From DASZIT01 sp036268775 (GTDB lineage: Bacteria; Actinomycetota; Acidimicrobiia; Acidimicrobiales; RAAP-2): a stretch of DNA of 64,000 bases. The translations under genes were made by a program, and so were the position numbers. The notes under the pieces are model-generated. The model was given only the letters and a program-made list of their open reading frames with translations, was not told where the DNA came from and searched no databases. The stretch is from assembly GCA_036268775.1 (NCBI GenBank), contig DATATM010000034.1, forward strand, positions 1-64,000, read 5' to 3'. This document shows, one piece after another, positions 59,122 through 64,000 of this stretch; position 1 is the first letter of the stretch, and each line of letters opens with the position of its first letter.

Positions 59122-59973
59122 ATGGAGAGCACTGAATTCAAGACGATCATCTACGAGAAGGACGGTGCGATCGCTCGCATCGTGTTGAACTCGCCGGACA
59201 AGGCGAACATCCAGACCGCCCAGCAGGTGTGGGACTTCGAGGACTGCCTGACCCTGGCCGACCGGGACGAGGAGGTCAAGGTCCTCATCGTGAAGGCCAA
59301 CGGCAACGGGTTCTGTGCCGGCCACGCCATTGTCAGCCACGAGGAGATGGCCGAGGTCTACCCGACCACCGGGCCGACCATGGAGCGGACCTGGAAGAAG
59401 CACAACTACGACCTCTTCCTCTGGCCTCCGCTCCGGCTCTGGGAGTTCCCGAAGGCGACCATCGCCCAGGTCCATGGTTACTGCCTGGGGGGCGGGACCA
59501 TCTACAGCCACATGTGCGACATGACCATTGCCTCCGACGACGCCTACTTCCAGATGCCGTTGGCCCAGGGATTCGGGTTGCCCGGCGCCCAGACCCTGGT
59601 GGAGCCGTGGTTGCTGATGAACTGGAAGAAGGCCTACGAGTTCCTCTACCTGGCCCCCACCCTCAACGCCGAGGAGGCCAAGGAGTTGGGCCTCATCAAT
59701 CGGGTGGTACCCCGGGCGGGTCTGGAGGCCAACGTCGAGGAGACCGCCCGGACCATCGCCAAGATGCCGCTGACCACCATCATGACGGTGAAGGCGGGGG
59801 TGAAGCGGGCCTGGGAGACGATGGGCATGCGGGTCCACCTCCAGGGCACCGCCGACTTCACTTCGCTGGCCAGCTCGGCCACCGACGTGCGGGAGTTCAT
59901 GATGGAAAAGAGTGGGGTGCGTCCCCGCCAGGTGGTCGCCGATCAGGCCGAAGCCGCCCGCCAGGCCCCCTGA
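59122..59973 (+). CDS. Crotonase-fold protein, divergent active site
   Basis: A 283-residue crotonase superfamily protein. Landmarks are NSPDKANIQTAQQVWDFEDC, cited by LNSPDKANIQTAQQVW, FCAGHAIVSHEEM, the oxyanion helix VHGYCLGGGTIYSHMCD, and VEPWLLMNWKKAYEFLYLAP. In the helix Thr-Ile replaces the hydratase G-x-E-L glutamate. It belongs to the same broad subgroup as the proteins at 15783 and 50162 (CD-x-x-I-A-S/A-D and PW segments). The reaction is unknown. The ATG follows CCAGGAGGACCGAC. It is downstream of the hairpin at 59033 and may have its own promoter in the 132-bp gap. Confidence 0.85.
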   Translation: MESTEFKTIIYEKDGAIARIVLNSPDKANIQTAQQVWDFEDCLTLADRDEEVKVLIVKANGNGFCAGHAIVSHEEMAEVYPTTGPTMERTWKKHNYDLFLWPPLRLWEFPKATIAQVHGYCLGGGTIYSHMCDMTIASDDAYFQMPLAQGFGLPGAQTLVEPWLLMNWKKAYEFLYLAPTLNAEEAKELGLINRVVPRAGLEANVEETARTIAKMPLTTIMTVKAGVKRAWETMGMRVHLQGTADFTSLASSATDVREFMMEKSGVRPRQVVADQAEAARQAP

Positions 59974-59977
59974 GGGC

Positions 59978-60373
59978 TCAGCGGTCGGCGATGAACGTCC
60001 GCCGCACGAACCGCCAGGTCCCGTCCGCTTTGGTCAGGGTGTCGTCGTAAACCCCCGAGGCGGTGACCTGGTGGTGGGGCGGCTCGCCGACCCCGGCGAA
60101 CAGCTGGACATAGGCCTTGCAGGTGGCGGCCTCCCCGGTCCCGTCGATGACCAGGTTGGTGGCCACGTGCCGGGGGGACCGCACCGAGTTGGGGAACTCG
60201 GTGGCGAACTCCGCCAGCGCGTGGCTCCCCTGCAGCTGGAGGGCGCCGGCGTCGAGGACGCCGTCCTCCACGAAGGTGTCGGCGTAGGCGTTACCGTCCC
60301 CGCCGTCGATGGCGTGGCTGTAGCGAGCCACCAGCTGCTGGATGGTCAGTTGATCGTCAACCGTCAAACCCAT
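59978..60373 (-). CDS. SnoaL-like/NTF2-fold protein
   Basis: A 131-residue protein of the NTF2-like fold (SnoaL-like 4 branch): LTIQQLVARYSHAIDGGDGNAYADTFVEDGVLDA, cited by LVARYSHAIDGGD, at the start, and WRFVRRTFIADR at the end. Members include steroid isomerase-like and polyketide-cyclase-like enzymes. The Y-x-x-x-x-D pattern near residue 18 is the usual site of the catalytic acids. It converges within 4 bp of the crotonase gene and is divergent from the flavoprotein gene at 60460, with 86 bp between; it may act on the same ring compound. Confidence 0.82.
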   Translation of the reverse strand: MGLTVDDQLTIQQLVARYSHAIDGGDGNAYADTFVEDGVLDAGALQLQGSHALAEFATEFPNSVRSPRHVATNLVIDGTGEAATCKAYVQLFAGVGEPPHHQVTASGVYDDTLTKADGTWRFVRRTFIADR

Positions 60374-60459
60374 GTGCCCCCCGATAATGTTGTTTTCAGC
60401 GCGATGCTACTGTCGCCCATCGCGAGAGCACGTCGTCTAATCTGGGGAGGGCACCGACC

Positions 60460-62184
60460 GTGACCGAGAGCGCACACCGGCTATCGCTGGGAAAGCGGGT
60501 GGCCGATCTGGCCGGGCTTCCCCACCGGCCCGGGGTCCGACGCTCACCGGTCGCCACTCCCTCCCGGTCGCCCGAGGAGTGTGACGTGGTGGTGGTGGGC
60601 AGCGGTGCCTCCGCCCTCTCGGCGGCGGCCGGCGCCCTCCGCACCGGCGCCTCGGTGGTGGTGTGCGAGAAGGGACCGGTACCGGGGGGGACCACCGCTT
60701 GTTCGGGTGGCGTCGCCCACATCTATGCCAACTCGGTGATGCAGGCGGCCGGCATCGCCGACCTCCGGCACCCGGCGTTGGCCTATCTGGTCCGGGTCAG
60801 CCACCCCGGGGCCTACGATCCCGATGCCCCGTTCTTCGGGATCCTGCCCGGCGACTTCGCCCTGCTGGAGGCCTACTACGACCGGGGCGCCGAGGTGATG
60901 GCCCGGTTGGCGGAGATCGATGCGGTCCGGATGGAGGCCCCCTGGTTGGCCTGGGACGGCCAGATGTTCCCCGACTACTACGAGTTCCCCGAGAACAAGG
61001 CGGTGCGGGGCCGGGGCATCCAGGCGGTGGCCCCCGACGGAGGGGCGGGCAATGGCGGTGAACTGGTCCGCCAGCTGATGGCGTTCGCCGCCGGCCGGGG
61101 CACCAAGGTCCGGCTGGAGCACCGGGTGGTCGACCTCATCCTGGAGGACGGCGCGGTGACCGGGGTGGTGGTTGACGACGGCTCGGCCTGCCGGACCATC
61201 CGGGTCCGGGGCGGAGTGGTGTTCGGCTCCGGCGGCTTCGCCCACAGTCCCGAGCTCCGGGAGCGGTTCCTGCGCGGCCCGATCGCCGGGGGATCCGGGG
61301 TTCCGGGGAATACCGGCGACCTGGTCGGGATCGGCACCCGGGCCGGCGCCCAGTTCGGCGGGATGCACAAGGGCTGGTGGAACCAGCAGGTCCTCGAAGC
61401 GGTGGACGACTACGCCCACTCGGTGCTCGACGTCTGGTCGGTGCCCGGTGACAGCATGGTGATGGTCAACCGCCTCGGGGTCCGGGCCATCGGTGAGAAG
61501 CGGGAGTACGAGTCGCGGGGCCAGGTGCACCACGTCTATGCCGGGGACGAGTACGTCAACCGGGTGATGTTCATGGTCTACGACCAGCGGACCGCCGAGC
61601 GCTACGCCGGCCGGTACCCGATCCCCCCGGTCGGGACGGTGGCCGACCATGTGGTGTCCGGCATGGGGGTGGCCGGTCTGACCGAGGCGTTGACCCTGCG
61701 GTTGCTGCGGTCGAAGTTGGCGATGCCGGCCGGCATCGCCCCGGTGGCGCTGGCCCCGGGGTTCGCCGAGACATTGGCCGCCACCATCGCCAAGTTCAAC
61801 GCCATGGCCGAACGGGGGGAGGACGACGACTTCGATCGAGGGACCAAGGCCGTCGAGCTCGCCTTCCACGGCCCCCGGGCCGCCGACAACACGTTGCCCA
61901 ACCCGCTGATGTATCCCCTCGACCCGGGGGGACCGCTGTACGCCATCTCGCTGGTCGGCACCACCTTCGACACCAACAGCGGACCCCGGATCGGGACTGA
62001 GGGCCAGATCCTCGGGACGGCCGGCCCCATCGGCGGCCTCTACGGGGCGGGCAACTGTGTCGACGGGGTGTTCGGGGAGGGCTATCCCGGCGGCGGGTCG
62101 ACCATCGGCCCCGGCATGGTCTTCGGTTTCCTGGCCGGCGCCCATGCCGGCCACCGCTCCCCGCAGGTCGGGGCCGGGCGATGA
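60460..62184 (+). CDS. FAD-dependent 3-ketosteroid-dehydrogenase-like protein
   Basis: A 574-residue flavoprotein of the FAD-binding-2 family. The N-terminal FAD motif is VVVGSGASALSAAAGAL (about residues 44-60), with GGTTACSGG after it and the C-terminal FAD segment GLYGAGNCVDGVFGEGYPGGGSTIGPGMVFG, cited by GLYGAGNCVDG and GYPGGGSTIGP. The C-terminal Tyr and Gly (GYPGGG) match the 3-ketosteroid delta-1-dehydrogenase pattern. It would dehydrogenate a ring or reduce an enone. It starts with GTG after GGGGAGGGCACCGACC, with TCTAATCT as a possible -10 region. The next gene overlaps it by four bases. Confidence 0.88.
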   Translation: MTESAHRLSLGKRVADLAGLPHRPGVRRSPVATPSRSPEECDVVVVGSGASALSAAAGALRTGASVVVCEKGPVPGGTTACSGGVAHIYANSVMQAAGIADLRHPALAYLVRVSHPGAYDPDAPFFGILPGDFALLEAYYDRGAEVMARLAEIDAVRMEAPWLAWDGQMFPDYYEFPENKAVRGRGIQAVAPDGGAGNGGELVRQLMAFAAGRGTKVRLEHRVVDLILEDGAVTGVVVDDGSACRTIRVRGGVVFGSGGFAHSPELRERFLRGPIAGGSGVPGNTGDLVGIGTRAGAQFGGMHKGWWNQQVLEAVDDYAHSVLDVWSVPGDSMVMVNRLGVRAIGEKREYESRGQVHHVYAGDEYVNRVMFMVYDQRTAERYAGRYPIPPVGTVADHVVSGMGVAGLTEALTLRLLRSKLAMPAGIAPVALAPGFAETLAATIAKFNAMAERGEDDDFDRGTKAVELAFHGPRAADNTLPNPLMYPLDPGGPLYAISLVGTTFDTNSGPRIGTEGQILGTAGPIGGLYGAGNCVDGVFGEGYPGGGSTIGPGMVFGFLAGAHAGHRSPQVGAGR

Positions 62185-62816
62185 AGCTGGCTTACCGCGA
62201 CCTCCCGTCCACCACCACCGGACGACCGGCGATGGTCTTCCATCCCGAGGGGGTGCCGTCCACCGACCGGCCCACCGGGATCGCCCTGGCCAGCGGGGCG
62301 GTCGGACGGGTGGTGGCCCCGTTCGGCGACTATGCCTTCTACCCGAGCGGGATGGAGGTGGGGGGCATCTGCTGGTACCGGGCGGTACCGGGGTCCGAGG
62401 CGGCCGACCCCATCTCCCTGACCAAGGCGGTGGTGCAGGCCTGCGATCTCCTCGACGACCTCGAGCTCGAGCAACCCGCCCTCATCGGTTGGGGCCAGGG
62501 CGGGGTGGTGGCACTCGGCGCCGCCCTCCTGCGGTCCGGGCAGGTGAGCTCGGTGATCGCGGTGGACGTCCCGTCGGCCCACCTCGGACTGCTCCCGCCG
62601 GCGGCGTTGGCCGCCGGGGGTGCTCCGCCGGTGCTGCTGGCCGTCAGCCGACCGGGGGGAGAGGCCACCGTCGCCGGTCAACAGGCCCGGCTCGGTCACC
62701 ATGCCATCGCCGCCTCCGGCTGGCACTGGACCGGGGAGGACGCCGGCGGGGAACGCGACGACGAGCGGGACAAGGCAGTGGCCGAGCGCATCGGACACTG
62801 GCTCACCCATGGGTAA
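62181..62816 (+). CDS. Alpha/beta-hydrolase fold protein without a nucleophile serine
   Basis: A 211-residue protein with alpha/beta-hydrolase features (GIALASGAVGRVVAPFGDYAFY, cited by IALASGAVGRV; LLDDLELEQPALIGWGQGG). The nucleophile elbow reads G-W-G-Q-G-G, so the serine of G-x-S-x-G is Gly. It is therefore probably a pseudo-enzyme or acts by a different mechanism, for example binding a CoA-ester or ring intermediate. ATGA overlap with the flavoprotein gene ties it to that protein, perhaps as a partner or chaperone. I have no close family name for it. Confidence 0.7.
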   Translation: MKLAYRDLPSTTTGRPAMVFHPEGVPSTDRPTGIALASGAVGRVVAPFGDYAFYPSGMEVGGICWYRAVPGSEAADPISLTKAVVQACDLLDDLELEQPALIGWGQGGVVALGAALLRSGQVSSVIAVDVPSAHLGLLPPAALAAGGAPPVLLAVSRPGGEATVAGQQARLGHHAIAASGWHWTGEDAGGERDDERDKAVAERIGHWLTHG

Positions 62817-62835
62817 GGCCGGAAAGGAGGGGACG

Positions 62836-64000
62836 ATGACGACGGCACCGGTGGTCGATCTCGACCGGCACCTCGAGGTGCCGGACCGATGGCAGTTGGG
62901 TACCGCCTTCGTGCCCAAGGGCCGCTACCTCGATCCCGAGTTCCTGGGCCTGGAGGTCGAGCACCTGTTTCCGGCCACCTGGCTCAACGCCTGCCGGCAT
63001 GACGAGGTGGAACAACCCGGCCAGTTCGTCAACTTCGAGATCGGCGACCAGTCGGTGGTGGTGGTCCGCACCGAGGCCGGGTTGAAGGCGTACTTCAACT
63101 CCTGCCGTCACCGCGGCACCCGGCTGGTGACCGGCCAGGGCCGGCTGGCGGAGTTCCGTTGTCCGTTCCATGCCTGGCGCTGGAATGTCGACGGGTCGCT
63201 CAAGTTCCAGGCTGACGCCGAGAACTTCGAGCCCCGGCCGGACGACGAGCTGTGCCTGGCCGAGTGCCGGGTGGGGACCTGGGGCGGCTGGGTGTTCGTC
63301 AACCTGGACGGGAACGCCGAGCCGCTGGAGGACTTCCTCCACCCCATCCCGCAGCGGTTGGAGGGATTCAAGCTCGAGGACATGCGAATCGCCTGGTACA
63401 AGTCGGTCATCCTTCCGGCCAACTGGAAGACGGCCATCGACGCCTTCATCGAGAGCTGGCACGTGCCCGGGACCCATCCCCAGCTCCTGCGGGGCGACAA
63501 GCGCTCCACCCCGCCCACCATTGCCGAGAGCCAGAGCTACGGGAAGACCTTCAACGAGCTGTTCCGGCTCCATTCCCGCCATGCCGATCTCTTCCGCTAC
63601 GGGCCCGACGGTGATGCCAGCAAGCTCCGGCCCGCCTACTCGGTGAACCCCGAATCGGTCTATCGCAACGTCGAGTACTCCCTCCGGGAGCTCGGTGCTC
63701 TCTATCTCAAATCGGATCTGTCGGCGGCGGCTGAACTGGTCACCACCGCCGGCGCCGACGGCCCGGAGGGCAACGCCATCTACCAACAGCTGCGCAAGCA
63801 GCACGCCCGGGCCGCCGGCCTTGACTACCCGGATCTCAGCGACGCCCAGTTGAAGGGGGCGATGTACGACTGGCACCTGTTCCCGAACACGGTGTTCCTC
63901 ATCGACATGGGCTGTTGCCTCACCTACCGGTCCCGTCCCCACGGGGAGGATCCCGACAGCTGCATCTTTGACGTGCAGGGCCTGGAGCTGCCTCCCACCG
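62836..64000 (+). CDS. Rieske non-heme iron oxygenase, alpha subunit (runs off the window)
   Basis: At least 388 residues, open to the window edge with no stop. The Rieske cluster ligands are C90-x-H92 (SCRHRG) and C109-x2-H112 (CPFHAW), 16 residues apart. The mononuclear iron site includes H209 and H214 (ESWHVPGTHP). Aromatic-ring hydroxylases and KshA-like steroid hydroxylases have this layout, and the neighbours favour a polycyclic or steroid-type substrate, though this is inference. The ATG at 62836 follows GGAAAGGAGGGGACG, a strong ribosome site, 20 nt after the hydrolase gene. A reductase and ferredoxin would be needed; the ferredoxin at 48294 is a possible partner. Confidence 0.93.
   Translation, partial: MTTAPVVDLDRHLEVPDRWQLGTAFVPKGRYLDPEFLGLEVEHLFPATWLNACRHDEVEQPGQFVNFEIGDQSVVVVRTEAGLKAYFNSCRHRGTRLVTGQGRLAEFRCPFHAWRWNVDGSLKFQADAENFEPRPDDELCLAECRVGTWGGWVFVNLDGNAEPLEDFLHPIPQRLEGFKLEDMRIAWYKSVILPANWKTAIDAFIESWHVPGTHPQLLRGDKRSTPPTIAESQSYGKTFNELFRLHSRHADLFRYGPDGDASKLRPAYSVNPESVYRNVEYSLRELGALYLKSDLSAAAELVTTAGADGPEGNAIYQQLRKQHARAAGLDYPDLSDAQLKGAMYDWHLFPNTVFLIDMGCCLTYRSRPHGEDPDSCIFDVQGLELPPT

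Noticed and set aside
60544..62154. Long reverse-strand open frame opposite the flavoprotein gene
   Set aside because: It has no recognisable domain and is explained by GC-rich third codon positions on the opposite strand.
62803..63942. Reverse-strand open frame at the right edge
   Set aside because: The plus strand encodes a clear Rieske oxygenase with all cluster ligands over the same bases.
1..64000. CRISPR array, transposon ends, tRNA or rRNA genes
   Set aside because: No spaced direct-repeat series, transposase gene with terminal repeats, cloverleaf or rRNA-like sequence was seen on reading through.

Overview
This window is high-GC DNA (roughly two thirds G+C by eye) packed with short intergenic gaps, many GTG starts, and a recurring TANNNT box placed 6-8 nt upstream of start codons. 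The last is the pattern of leaderless transcription common in Actinobacteria. Gene content is dominated by CoA-thioester catabolism: six acyl-CoA dehydrogenase proteins, five crotonase-fold proteins, three AMP-forming acyl-CoA ligases, two family III CoA-transferases, thiolase/DUF35 pairs and two P450s with [3Fe-4S] ferredoxins. I infer an environmental actinobacterium, possibly Acidimicrobiia or a mycobacterium-like lineage. No rRNA, tRNA, CRISPR array, phage gene or insertion sequence was seen.

Layout. 0.3-9 kb: a copper amine oxidase with its TetR regulator; a dead tautomerase gene; an oxidoreductase - alpha/beta hydrolase - MFS transcription unit; a divergent TetR regulator; an acyl-CoA ligase. 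9-18 kb: P450, ferredoxin and a fused double acyl-CoA dehydrogenase; nitronate monooxygenase-like and muconolactone isomerase-like genes; then a reverse-strand acyl-CoA dehydrogenase, crotonase and CoA-transferase. 18-23.5 kb: a large AfsR/BTAD-type ATPase regulator divergent from a two-gene ABC exporter, closed by a 15-bp hairpin. 23.6-31.3 kb: an acyl-CoA dehydrogenase, a cysteine-less thiolase-like protein with its DUF35 partner, a small-subunit/GMC dehydrogenase pair, a VOC protein, an SDR and a zinc-type alcohol dehydrogenase. 31.4-38.3 kb: a TetR/SDR regulatory pair, an FGGY kinase divergent from a 2-hydroxyacid dehydrogenase, and an amidohydrolase with a CoA-transferase. 38.3-44 kb: two crotonases, a P450 and a pair of acyl-CoA dehydrogenases. 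44-48 kb: a frameshifted beta-lactamase-like lipoprotein, a metallo-beta-lactamase-fold protein, a membrane-anchored unknown and an amidohydrolase. 48.3-59 kb: a long plus-strand run of ferredoxin, ligase, crotonase, ligase, HMG-CoA-synthase-like/DUF35 fusion, thiolase, acyl-CoA dehydrogenase, E1alpha, E1beta and a free lipoyl domain. 59-64 kb: crotonase, SnoaL-like protein, a 3-ketosteroid-dehydrogenase-like flavoprotein, a serine-less alpha/beta hydrolase, and a Rieske oxygenase that runs off the window.

How it may work together. The combination of P450 plus ferredoxin, acyl-CoA ligases, heteromeric and fused acyl-CoA dehydrogenases, crotonases, a thiolase-like/DUF35 pair with aldolase-type active-site changes, a KstD-like flavoprotein and a Rieske oxygenase resembles the logic of sterol or other polycyclic/branched isoprenoid catabolism. 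The substrate cannot be fixed from sequence.

The least conventional parts are: the 52.7-59 kb block, where an HMG-CoA-synthase-like enzyme without the expected cysteine and a thiamine-diphosphate E1 with a free lipoyl domain (no E2 catalytic core, no E3) are encoded together; a three-site AGAC-N6-GTCT operator set shared by live and dead genes; and a bidirectional promoter whose two -10 boxes overlap.
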